Assembly (NCBI GenBank): GCA_964498525.1
Contig: CAZCGU010000006.1
Location: forward strand, 62,001-126,000
Source of the DNA: DTU098 sp964498525
GTDB lineage: Bacteria > Bacillota > Desulfotomaculia > Desulfotomaculales > Pelotomaculaceae
Length of the DNA: 64,000 nt
Direction: 5' to 3'
The translations under genes and the position numbers were made by a program. Positions 1 to 7,443 of the stretch are shown here, one piece after another; position 1 is the first letter of the stretch; each line of letters begins with the position of its first letter. The notes beneath the pieces were generated by a model that saw nothing but the letters and a program-made list of their open reading frames with translations, did no database searches and was not told where the DNA came from.

Positions 1-86
1 TCTACCGCACTGATCTGGACGGAGCTGTCGTTATAGAAACAGACGGACACGGGCTGCAGGTAAGGACAGGATCAGGTGTTTACTGA
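1..86 (+). CDS. C-terminal end of a ComEC/Rec2-like metallo-beta-lactamase-fold protein (partial)
   Basis: Only the last 27 codons are inside the window, read in frame 3 and ending in TGA at 84-86. The tail (YRTDLDGAVVIETDG...) resembles the extreme C-terminus of ComEC-like metallo-beta-lactamase domains, where a YRTD.DGAV.....G segment closes the fold. Those proteins form the DNA-uptake channel or act as secreted phosphohydrolases. The call rests on one short motif and the start lies outside the window, so full-length ComEC cannot be told from a stand-alone hydrolase. Confidence 0.5.
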   Translation, partial: YRTDLDGAVVIETDGHGLQVRTGSGVY

Positions 87-207
87 ATTAGATTCTTTTA
101 TTGCAGGACTACGTTAAAAAGATAAGGGTTAAAAATCACCCCGCTTCAGGCAGGGTGTGGCAGGTTCTTTCCTGGCACCGGTTTTAAGGTTTACGTGACA
201 ATTACCT

Positions 208-1317
208 TTACTTGATCAGGGCCAGCAACACACCTGCCGCAACGGCGGAGCCGATTACGCCGGCTACGTTGGGGCCCATGGCGTGCATCAGCAGATGGTT
301 GCCGGGGTTATACTGCTGGCCGACTTTTTGGGAGACCCGGGCGGCCATAGGCACTGCCGATACTCCCGCCGATCCGATTAGAGGGTTGACTTTCCCGCCG
401 GTCAGCCAGTACATCAGCTTGCCTAACAAGACTCCGCCCGCAGTGCCCATGGCAAAGGCTACGAGGCCCATCACAATAATCTCAATGGTTTGTAAAGTCA
501 GGAAAGTTTCGCCCTTTGCTGTGGCCCCGACGGTGAGGGCAAGAAAGATGGTAATGATATTTATTAATTCATTTTGGGCAGTTTTGGACAGGCGTTCCAC
601 AACGCCGCACTCCCGCATCAGGTTGCCCAGCATCAGCATGCCCAAAAGGGATCCGGCCGCGGGAACAAAGAGGACGGAGATAATCGTTACAACAACGGGA
701 AAAATTATTTTTTCTGTTTTACTGACGGTGCGGAGCTGTGCCATCACCACACAGCGTTCCTTTGGCGTGGTCAGGGCTTTCATAATGGGCGGCTGGATAA
801 TCGGCACCAGCGCCATATAGGAATAAGCGGCGATAGCAATGGGCCCCAGCAGTTCCGGCGCCAACTTGGAAGTGAGGAAGATGGCCGTGGGGCCGTCCGC
901 ACCCCCGATGATGCCGATGGATGCGGCCTGGGCCGGGGTAAAGCCCAAAAACAGGGCGGCCGTGAGGGTTGTAAAAATCCCCAGCTGGGCGGCTGCGCCC
1001 AACAGGATGGTTTTAGGATTGGCCAGCAGGGGGCCGAAATCCGTCATGGCTCCGATGCCCAGAAAAATCAGGGGAGGGTAAATTCCCAGTTTTACACCCT
1101 GGTAAAGCCAGTAAATCAACCCGCCTTCTTCGGTTACACCGGTCAAAGGCAGGTTTGCCAGCAGCGCTCCAAAGGCGATGGGTAAGAGAAGCAGGGGTTC
1201 GTATTGTTTTACAATGGCCAGGTAGAGAAGGAAACAGGCAACGGCCAGCATGGTTGCCTCCCTCCAGGACAGGTTGGCGAACCCCGTGTTCTGCCAGATT
1301 TCAACGATGACTTCCAG
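208..1317 (-). CDS. oadB: Na+-translocating decarboxylase beta subunit (OadB/MmdB family)
   Basis: Integral-membrane subunit that couples decarboxylation of carboxybiotin to Na+ export. The protein is almost entirely hydrophobic and carries the family signature GGADGPTAIF near residue 140 and the polar NPLIGSAGVSAVP segment near the C-terminus. The first ATG is at 1251, but the upstream frame (EVIVEIWQNTGFANLSWRE) matches the conserved OadB N-terminus and has no ATG, GTG or TTG before the stop at 1324-1326. I therefore place the start at a CTG (1315-1317), about 10 nt behind an AAGGAG; this is inferred. It is the last gene of the four-gene decarboxylase operon. Confidence 0.9.
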   Translation of the reverse strand: MEVIVEIWQNTGFANLSWREATMLAVACFLLYLAIVKQYEPLLLLPIAFGALLANLPLTGVTEEGGLIYWLYQGVKLGIYPPLIFLGIGAMTDFGPLLANPKTILLGAAAQLGIFTTLTAALFLGFTPAQAASIGIIGGADGPTAIFLTSKLAPELLGPIAIAAYSYMALVPIIQPPIMKALTTPKERCVVMAQLRTVSKTEKIIFPVVVTIISVLFVPAAGSLLGMLMLGNLMRECGVVERLSKTAQNELINIITIFLALTVGATAKGETFLTLQTIEIIVMGLVAFAMGTAGGVLLGKLMYWLTGGKVNPLIGSAGVSAVPMAARVSQKVGQQYNPGNHLLMHAMGPNVAGVIGSAVAAGVLLALIK

Positions 1318-1361
1318 AACCCTTCAGCTCCTTATTCAGCCTGTTTAAAGAATTATTAATT

Positions 1362-1808
1362 TTATGTCAGTGTAAGCAGCATTTCCCCGGCCTGAACGCT
1401 CTGACCCCGGGCAACATGGATTTCCCGTATGAACCCGTCGTTTTCAGCCATGAGTTCGTTTTCCATTTTCATTGCTTCCAGGATGATCAGCACCTGGCCT
1501 CTTTTCACCTGGTCGCCGGACTTTACGTTGATACCCAGGATAGTGCCGGGCATGGGCGAATTGACTGTTTTTTCCGAACTGTTTACCGCACGGTTCCCGG
1601 AATTGCTTTTAGAACCGCTCCCCGGGCTGCCCCCGGCGCCTCCCCTGGCCGGGCCGGCCTGGGCTTTGCCCCCGCTGATGGCAGTCAGGGGTTGGACGGG
1701 GAAACCCACGGGTTCCGTTTTAAGGCTTGGTTTGTTTTCGTCTGTTTCCAGCACTTCCACCGTTACGTCATAACTCCGGCCGTTAACGGTAATCCTCAGT
1801 TTCTCCAC
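1362..1808 (-). CDS. Biotin carboxyl carrier subunit of the Na+-pumping decarboxylase
   Basis: This 148-aa protein moves CO2 as carboxybiotin between the carboxyltransferase and the membrane beta subunit. A short N-terminal beta segment (1-40) is followed by a Gly/Ala/Ser/Pro-rich flexible linker (about 45-80) and a biotinyl domain. The EAMKMEN motif at 111-117 makes Lys114 the biotinylation site. The start ATG overlaps the stop of the upstream gamma subunit by one base, indicating translational coupling. Confidence 0.95.
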   Translation of the reverse strand: MEKLRITVNGRSYDVTVEVLETDENKPSLKTEPVGFPVQPLTAISGGKAQAGPARGGAGGSPGSGSKSNSGNRAVNSSEKTVNSPMPGTILGINVKSGDQVKRGQVLIILEAMKMENELMAENDGFIREIHVARGQSVQAGEMLLTLT

Positions 1809-2173
1809 TATTTAACACCCCTCAAATCCAGCAGGGAATTCTGCAATTCGCGCCTTCCGGCGGCCTGCCAGGTGGATTCGTGTTCCGTGTCCCAAACGGG
1901 GGTTACGGCCTTAATCAGAACAGGGCGTTTAAACTTTAGCCGGGCGTAATGAGTCGCCGCAGCGAAGACGGCCACCAGCTCTTCGGCGGTTGCCGCCCCG
2001 GCCGGGGAGCTTTCAGGCAAAGCTGAAGCGGAAGCGGCACCCGCCGCGGTTTGCCTGCTTCGATCAAATAAGTACTTAAAACAGTGCATCATCAAGCCCA
2101 GAAGGCCCAGGATTACAAAAACTGTTCCCATCCCGGTAATGGTTAGCTTTAAAGCCAGCATTCCCACGGACAT
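1808..2173 (-). CDS. Na+-pump decarboxylase gamma subunit (OadG family)
   Basis: This 121-aa single-span membrane protein anchors the carboxyltransferase and biotin subunits to the beta subunit. One hydrophobic segment (about 7-30, ITGMGTVFVILGLLGLMMHCF) is followed by an Ala/Pro-rich stretch and an unusually long soluble tail containing EELVAVFAAATHYARL. The tail also resembles the N-terminal extension of some biotin-carrier fusions. It lies 13 nt after mmdA. A broken copy of about 68 bp of this gene is present at 4140-4207. Confidence 0.85.
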   Translation of the reverse strand: MSVGMLALKLTITGMGTVFVILGLLGLMMHCFKYLFDRSRQTAAGAASASALPESSPAGAATAEELVAVFAAATHYARLKFKRPVLIKAVTPVWDTEHESTWQAAGRRELQNSLLDLRGVK

Positions 2174-2186
2174 GTTTAATCTCCCC

Positions 2187-3740
2187 CTATAATGGAATAT
2201 TTCCGTTTTTTCTGCCGGGCCGGTTTTCCCTTTTATCCGGCAGGGCCTCCAGGGCCTGGATCAAAGCCGGGCGGGTTTCCCCGGGGTCAATAACCCGGTC
2301 GACGAAACCTCTGGCCGCCGCCACAAAGGGGTTGGCGATTTTTGCGCAGTATTCTTCCACTTTACTGCTGCGCATGCTCTGCGGATCCTGAGCGGCAGCT
2401 ATTTGTTTCCGGAAAACAATGTTAACGGCGCCTTCGGGCCCCATCACGGCGACTTCCGCGGTGGGCCAGGCCAGGGTCAGGTCAGCGCCCAGGGAGTGGG
2501 AGCACATGGCGACATAGGCGCCCCCGTAGGCCTTGCGAAGGATGAGCGTAATTTTGGGCACGCTTGCTTCAGAATAGGCAAAAAGCAACTTTGCCCCGTG
2601 GCGGATAATCCCGTCGTGTTCCTGCTTGACCCCGGGCAAATAACCCGGAGTATCAACAAGGGTAAGCAGGGGTATATTGAAGGCATTACAAAAACGGACA
2701 AACCGGGCCGCCTTATCCGAAGCGTTTATATCCAGGCATCCCGCCAGCACCTTGGGCTGGTTGGCGACAATACCCACCGTCCGGCCGTTCAGGCGGCCGT
2801 AGCCCACAACAATATTGGTGGCATAATTTGCATGTACTTCAAAGAACTTGCCGTCATCCAGGACCAAACCGAGAATATCCCTGACCTCGTATGGTTTGTT
2901 GGCTTTACAGGGAATAATCTCCGCAAGTTCAGCGGAACAGCGTCCGATGGGGTCGTCGCAGGCGGCCCGGGGCGGATCAACCAGGTTATTCTGGGGGAGG
3001 TAATGGAATAATTCCTTGAACTGGGCGAAGCATTCCTCTTCCCCGTCCGCGTAAAAATGGGCTACGCCGCTGAGGCAGCCATGGGTTTCCGCACCTCCCA
3101 GAACCTCCTGGCTCACCTCTTCACCGGTTACCGATTTGATTACCTGGGGCCCGGTAATAAACATGTTGGAGGTGCCCTTGACCATGAAAACAAAATCTGT
3201 GAGGGCGGGGGAATAAACAGCTCCACCGGCACAGGGACCCAAAATAAGGGAATATTGGGGGATAACCCCGGACGCCAGGGAATTGCGTTTGAATATTTCC
3301 CCGTAGCCGTTTAAGGCATCAACGCCTTCCTGGATTCTGGCGCCGCCGGAATCATTTAAGCCTACCAGCGGGGCGCCGCTTTTCAGGGCCAGGTCCATTG
3401 CTTTGCAGATCTTTTTGGCGTGCATTTCCCCCAGGCTTCCCCCCAAAGCCGTGAAATCCTGGGAAAAAACATAGACAAGTCTGCCGCCCACGGTGCCGTA
3501 ACCAGTTACAACACCTTCCCCCGGGACCTCCGACTTGTCCAGGCCAAAATCCGCGCAACGGTGAGTTACAAACTGGTCGAGCTCCACAAAACTTCCTTCG
3601 TCCAGCAGAAGATTCAACCGTTCCCTGGCGGTTAATTTACCAGCCCTATGCTGTTTTTCAATTTGTTTTTCCCCGCCCCCCAGAAACACCCGATTTCTTC
3701 GCAATTCCAACAGTGTTTGTTTTTCAGTAATTTCTGTCAT
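2187..3740 (-). CDS. mmdA: Methylmalonyl-CoA decarboxylase alpha subunit / acyl-CoA carboxyltransferase
   Basis: This 517-aa cytoplasmic carboxyltransferase removes the carboxyl group from an acyl-CoA, most likely (S)-methylmalonyl-CoA, and passes it to biotin. The length is typical of the family. Visible motifs are SGGARIQEG (about 131-139), the acyl-CoA pocket region PCAGGAVYSPA, and the C-terminal KAYGGAYVAM...GADL block. It is the first gene of the operon with the gamma, biotin and beta subunits. With those partners it forms a Na+ pump fitted to fermentative or syntrophic propionate metabolism. Glutaconyl-CoA as substrate cannot be excluded from sequence alone. Confidence 0.9.
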   Translation of the reverse strand: MTEITEKQTLLELRRNRVFLGGGEKQIEKQHRAGKLTARERLNLLLDEGSFVELDQFVTHRCADFGLDKSEVPGEGVVTGYGTVGGRLVYVFSQDFTALGGSLGEMHAKKICKAMDLALKSGAPLVGLNDSGGARIQEGVDALNGYGEIFKRNSLASGVIPQYSLILGPCAGGAVYSPALTDFVFMVKGTSNMFITGPQVIKSVTGEEVSQEVLGGAETHGCLSGVAHFYADGEEECFAQFKELFHYLPQNNLVDPPRAACDDPIGRCSAELAEIIPCKANKPYEVRDILGLVLDDGKFFEVHANYATNIVVGYGRLNGRTVGIVANQPKVLAGCLDINASDKAARFVRFCNAFNIPLLTLVDTPGYLPGVKQEHDGIIRHGAKLLFAYSEASVPKITLILRKAYGGAYVAMCSHSLGADLTLAWPTAEVAVMGPEGAVNIVFRKQIAAAQDPQSMRSSKVEEYCAKIANPFVAAARGFVDRVIDPGETRPALIQALEALPDKRENRPGRKNGNIPL

Positions 3741-4008
3741 ATCCTGTTCATCTCTCCAGTTTTTTTAAAAGAATGACTTTCGCCGCCCTGGGGTATGAGC
3801 GCTTGAACAAGCCCTGTTTTGGACTAAACAAGCCAGGTAAAAGCCGGTACAACTGAAAGAATAGATGTTATATTTTTATATTAAGAGCATTGTATACAAA
3901 GTGCAATTTGTTTACGATATTGGTCTGCTTTTGTTCTTAAATATATGTGAAAAAAATAATTTGGTACAAAACACGGTTAAGACAAGGGATGCGGGGGACA
4001 TAAGCCGC

Positions 4009-4038
4009 AAGGAGCAGGTTGAAAAAAACCTGCTCCTT
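4009..4038. repeat. Perfect 12-bp inverted repeat (hairpin)
   Basis: AAGGAGCAGGTT at 4009-4020 is exactly complementary to 4027-4038, with a 6-nt A-rich loop. Further partial pairing (CCGCA/TGCGG) extends the base. No clear T-run follows on either strand, so it may be an mRNA stabilising or attenuating structure, or a minus-strand end signal for the ATPase operon. Confidence 0.7.
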
Positions 4039-4139
4039 AACCTGCGGGATATGTTATTTTATACGAGACCCGGGCCGGGGAGGCAGGATTTAAGGGGAAG
4101 AAGGCCTGGTTGGCACGGGATTTGCTTTTAATGCTCCCG

Positions 4140-4207
4140 CTTTGCCTGAAAGCTCCCCGGGCGGGGCGGCAACCGCCGAAAGCTGGTGGCCGTCTTCGCT
4201 GCGGCGA
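4140..4207 (+). pseudogene. Inverted scrap of the decarboxylase gamma gene
   Basis: The plus strand here reads almost identically to the coding strand of the gamma gene around 1958-2022 (shared blocks such as TTTGCCTGAAAGCTCCCCGG and GGTGGCCGTCTTCGCTGCGG). A small deletion breaks the frame (GAAGAGC in the gene, GAAAGC here). The copy is opposite in orientation to the parent gene and about 2.2 kb away. It is non-coding debris. Confidence 0.75.
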
Positions 4208-4273
4208 CCCGCTTTGATTTGTTGCAACGTTGATATTTTAAGCTAGCGCCCGCATGTTTAAACTTGCGTTTTT

Positions 4274-6199
4274 TTATCCCCCGGCGGCCAGGGACACCGC
4301 CGGAACGGCAGCTGCTGCCCCGGTTGTGGCCTTAAGGTTGAAGCGTCTGCGGATTAGCCTGGCGGAATTGAGGACCACCAGCACGGAACCGATATTGTGG
4401 GCCAGGGCGCCGGTAACGGGGGTAAACCAGCCCAGGGATGAAAATAATATAGCAGTGAGGTTAAAGGCAATGGCAAAAAGGATATTAAAATTAATGGTCT
4501 TAAGTGTCGCCCTGCCCAGTTCCAGGGCAAAGGGAAGCCTGGTCAGATCATCGGCCATGAGGGCGATGTCCGCTGACTCTACGGCCACATCAGCGCCCAT
4601 GGCGCCCATGGCAATGCCGATATCGGCAGCCGCCAGGGAGGGGGCGTCATTGATCCCGTCACCCACCATTGCGACCTTATAGCCCTGCCGCTGCAAATCT
4701 TTGATGCGCCGCAACTTGTGTTCCGGCAGCAGGCCCGCTTCGTATTCCCCGATGCCGCCGGCCCGGGCCAGATGGGCGGCAACTGACTGTTTGTCACCGG
4801 TGAGGAGAAGTATTTTAGCAATCCCCAGCCGGTTCAATTCCGGTACCACCACTTCCCGGATTCCCTGGCGCAGTTCGTCGGAAATGTAGAGCCAACCGGC
4901 AATCCGGTCATCCTCCTTGACTACCAGCCGGGTTTTGGCGCTGCCCGGCGATTCCGGCGCAGGCCCGTCTTCGGGATCAAGCTCCGTTGGGGCGCCCACA
5001 AACACCTTTTTACCCTCCACCAGGCTCTCCACCCCTGCGCCGGGTATCAGGTCAAAGCTATCCGGCTCGGCAAGGGAGCAGCCGCGGGTTTTGGCGGATT
5101 CCTGGATGGCCCGGGCCAGGGGGTGTTCGGAATATTTTTCGGCGGAGGCGGCCAGATGGAGCACGTATTCCGGCGACAGGCCGCCGGCGGGGATAATATC
5201 CGTCAAGACCGGTTTTCCCGTGGTCAGGGTGCCGGTTTTGTCAAAGGCAACTGCGTTAATTCTGCCGAGCTCCTCTAAAAAGGCGCCGCTCTTAATCATG
5301 ACCCCGTTTCTGGCGGCGTTTCCCAGGGAGGCGGTAATGGCGGTGGGGGCGGCCAGAATAAAGGCGCAGGGGCAGCCCACAATAAGGATGGTAATAGCCC
5401 GGTGGCTGTCGCCGGTGAAGAGATATACAGCAACACAGATACAGATTATGAGCGGGGTAAAGTAGCCGGCATATTTATCGGCCAGCCTTAAAACAGGGGC
5501 GCGCATTCCTTCGGCTTCCTGGACCAGACGGATCAGCTTGCCCAGGGTGGTTTCTTCCCCAACCTGTTTTACCCGGACCACCAGCATGCCGGAATAGCTG
5601 GCGGTGCCGGCGAAGACGCTGTCACCAGGAGCCTTGTTTACCGGCTGGGATTCACCCGTGAGGGAGGCCTGGTTGACCGCTGCGGCGCCCCTGACCACTA
5701 TCCCGTCCACCGAGATGGTTTCGCCGGGACGGATGATGACTTCGTCACCAGGCTGGATCTCCCCCAGGGGCACAACGCTTTCAACTCCGTCCCGGAGCAC
5801 GGCGGCTGTTTGGGGACTCAAGCGGATCAGGGACTGGATGGCGTTCCGGGCCTTTTGGGAAGTGAATTGTTCCAGGGTAGACCCCAGCACCATGATGAAG
5901 GCTACTATGGCGGCAGTCAGGTATTCCCCGATGGCAACCGAAGCAATCATGGCCAGGCTGACCAGCTCGTCCACATTCATTTCCCTGGCCCACAGGCCTT
6001 TGGCGGCGCCCCAGATAATCGGCCCGCCCAGTACAGCCAGGGCGGTCAGGGCCAGCAGGGCGGGGAGGACGGGGTCCGGACGGGTTCTTTCCAGGAAAAA
6101 GCTGGCTGCGATGAGCAGGGCGCCGGCGGAGGTCAGATAGAATTCCTTCAGGTTTAAGAGCTCGCGAAACTGACCAGGGAAAGCAAAGCGGCCGATCAT
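4274..6199 (-). CDS. Heavy-metal-translocating P1B-type ATPase
   Basis: This 641-aa ATP-driven metal exporter has no N-terminal heavy-metal-binding domain. Visible features are TGES of the actuator domain (181-184), the transmembrane metal site CPC (276-278, in VGCPCAF), the phosphorylated aspartate in DKTGTLT (320-326) and GDGINDAP in the hinge. The CPCAF form, unlike the CPCALG of the copper pump at 7444, argues for Zn/Cd/Co-type rather than Cu specificity, which is inferred. It lies 108 bp downstream of, and probably cotranscribed with, a MarR regulator. It ends in an Ala-rich tail of about 20 residues. Confidence 0.9.
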   Translation of the reverse strand: MIGRFAFPGQFRELLNLKEFYLTSAGALLIAASFFLERTRPDPVLPALLALTALAVLGGPIIWGAAKGLWAREMNVDELVSLAMIASVAIGEYLTAAIVAFIMVLGSTLEQFTSQKARNAIQSLIRLSPQTAAVLRDGVESVVPLGEIQPGDEVIIRPGETISVDGIVVRGAAAVNQASLTGESQPVNKAPGDSVFAGTASYSGMLVVRVKQVGEETTLGKLIRLVQEAEGMRAPVLRLADKYAGYFTPLIICICVAVYLFTGDSHRAITILIVGCPCAFILAAPTAITASLGNAARNGVMIKSGAFLEELGRINAVAFDKTGTLTTGKPVLTDIIPAGGLSPEYVLHLAASAEKYSEHPLARAIQESAKTRGCSLAEPDSFDLIPGAGVESLVEGKKVFVGAPTELDPEDGPAPESPGSAKTRLVVKEDDRIAGWLYISDELRQGIREVVVPELNRLGIAKILLLTGDKQSVAAHLARAGGIGEYEAGLLPEHKLRRIKDLQRQGYKVAMVGDGINDAPSLAAADIGIAMGAMGADVAVESADIALMADDLTRLPFALELGRATLKTINFNILFAIAFNLTAILFSSLGWFTPVTGALAHNIGSVLVVLNSARLIRRRFNLKATTGAAAAVPAVSLAAGG

Positions 6200-6307
6200 T
6201 AAATCATCTCCTTAACAAGTTGGCTTTTTGTTATGCAATTTTCAGGGAAAATAAATTAATGCCGGTTGTTTTTTCAACGGATCTTGCCCTGCCGGGCGGA
6301 AGGGGAA

Positions 6308-6754
6308 TTAAAAAATCTCGGAATTTATTTTTTTCAGGATGGTCAGGAATTGATAAATTTCTTCTTCCTCAAGTACGGTGATCATTTGTTCCGTAAGGGC
6401 AAGATGGAATTTGTGGTGCTCGTCAAAGGCTTTCCACCCCTTTTCCGTAAGGTTGATCAGGTTGACCCTCCGGTCCTCCCGGGTGGATTCACGCCTGGCG
6501 TAGTCCTTTTTTTCCAGACGGTCCACAGTGACCGTGGTAGTTCCTGTGGTTACTCCCAACCTCTGGGCCAGGCCTTTCATGTTCATCTGCCCGAATTGCC
6601 CCAGTATTTCAATGGCATGGGCTTCGGATACCGACAGGCCGCTGCTGCGGACTACTGAGCTTTCCCAGGAAGAAAAGCTATTAAAAAAGTGCAGCATTTC
6701 GTGGGTTAATTCGTCTGCAATCCTGTTCGCGGCGGAACCGGGCATAACAGTCAC
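6308..6754 (-). CDS. MarR-family transcriptional regulator
   Basis: This 148-aa winged-helix regulator has the MarR core (LGVTTGTTTVTVDRLEKK recognition region, followed by DRRVNLINLTEKG of the wing). It probably controls itself and the downstream P1B ATPase. A perfect 13-bp palindrome lies 47 bp upstream of its start in the intergenic space shared with csoR. MarR control of a P1B ATPase is less usual than ArsR, MerR or CsoR control. The ligand cannot be read from the sequence. Confidence 0.88.
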   Translation of the reverse strand: MTVMPGSAANRIADELTHEMLHFFNSFSSWESSVVRSSGLSVSEAHAIEILGQFGQMNMKGLAQRLGVTTGTTTVTVDRLEKKDYARRESTREDRRVNLINLTEKGWKAFDEHHKFHLALTEQMITVLEEEEIYQFLTILKKINSEIF

Positions 6755-6800
6755 CTCGCCAGAGATCCTTTGATTTTAAGATGGTTGCATAGTCATATAG

Positions 6801-6813
6801 TTTGATTATCAAA
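6801..6813. promoter_or_regulatory. Palindromic candidate MarR operator
   Basis: TTTGATTATCAAA is a perfect inverted repeat with one central base, in the divergent region between the MarR gene and csoR. Its size and AT-rich character fit MarR-family operators. The regulator assignment is inferred from position. Confidence 0.5.
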
Positions 6814-6906
6814 ATAAATATAACAGGCTGTAATGCTCCAGTCAATTCCTTTTTCTAAACACTGTTAGTTTTAAAAAAACGGTCTTCAAGGGTAGTTTCA
6901 TTTTTA

Positions 6907-6935
6907 TTGACAATTAGGGTAGGGGGGTGTACTAT
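6907..6935 (+). promoter_or_regulatory. Sigma-A promoter of csoR with G-tract spacer
   Basis: TTGACA (6907-6912) and TACTAT (6930-6935) are separated by exactly 17 bp. The spacer is G-rich (GGGTAGGGGGG), as expected where CsoR binds between -35 and -10, so autorepression relieved by Cu(I) is plausible. The promoter also shows that csoR cannot start upstream of 6940. Confidence 0.65.
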
Positions 6936-6963
6936 GTGTTTGATTGGAGGTGGAAGAAAGAAA

Positions 6964-7302
6964 ATGGAAGACAATACCGGGGGAAGTAGCTGCCCCGGCT
7001 GCCAAAAGGGAGACAATAATAAACTAAGAAGCTGGCAAGAAGAAAAAACAGTGCAGGAACTGGTTATCCGGCTCAACCGCATTGAGGGACAAATCAGAGG
7101 CATCAAGAGGATGATCGAGGAAGGTGTCTACTGCGACAACGTTTTAAATCAGATAGCTTCCGCGCAGTCCGCCCTGAACGGTGCGGCCAGGCTTTTGCTG
7201 GAAAAGCACATGAAAACCTGCATCAAGGAACAACTCCAGGCCGGTGATGACGAAGTCATAAATGAATTGACGAAAACAGTCTTCAGATTGATCAACAAAT
7301 AG
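6964..7302 (+). CDS. csoR: CsoR-type copper-sensing repressor
   Basis: This 112-aa all-helical CsoR/RcnR-family repressor carries the Cu(I) triad Cys57, His82 and Cys86 (YCDNV...EKHMKTC) and the helix RLNRIEGQIRGIKRMI. I chose ATG 6964 behind GGAGG because earlier in-frame starts overlap the promoter. The N-terminus adds a CPGC pair (Cys10, Cys13) outside the usual core. It is the first gene of csoR-copA-copZ. Cu(I) binding should release it from DNA and switch on export. Confidence 0.9.
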   Translation: MEDNTGGSSCPGCQKGDNNKLRSWQEEKTVQELVIRLNRIEGQIRGIKRMIEEGVYCDNVLNQIASAQSALNGAARLLLEKHMKTCIKEQLQAGDDEVINELTKTVFRLINK

Positions 7303-7443
7303 GCGCTATTTCTCCTCCCGGCCTGGAACAGTAAACTTTAAAATGTAAAGGGCCTGCAAAAGTCCAGAGGAATTAAACTGATTCGGGCGTGCCCGCGGTG
7401 CTGCAACCTGAATAACATCAAGAAGAAACCGGAGGAATTGAAC

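Larger units (their letters stand above)
3741..4273. other. Intergenic region upstream of mmdA with hairpin and gene scrap
   Basis: This 533-bp gap holds the mmdA leader, a strong perfect hairpin (4009-4038) and an inverted scrap of oadG (4140-4207). An 88-codon open frame exists on the plus strand (3865-4131), but it has no ribosome site and runs across the hairpin, so I do not call it a gene. No riboswitch was recognised. Confidence 0.6.

Noticed and set aside
3865..4131. 88-codon plus-strand frame upstream of mmdA
   Set aside because: It crosses a perfect hairpin, has no ribosome site and no recognisable sequence.
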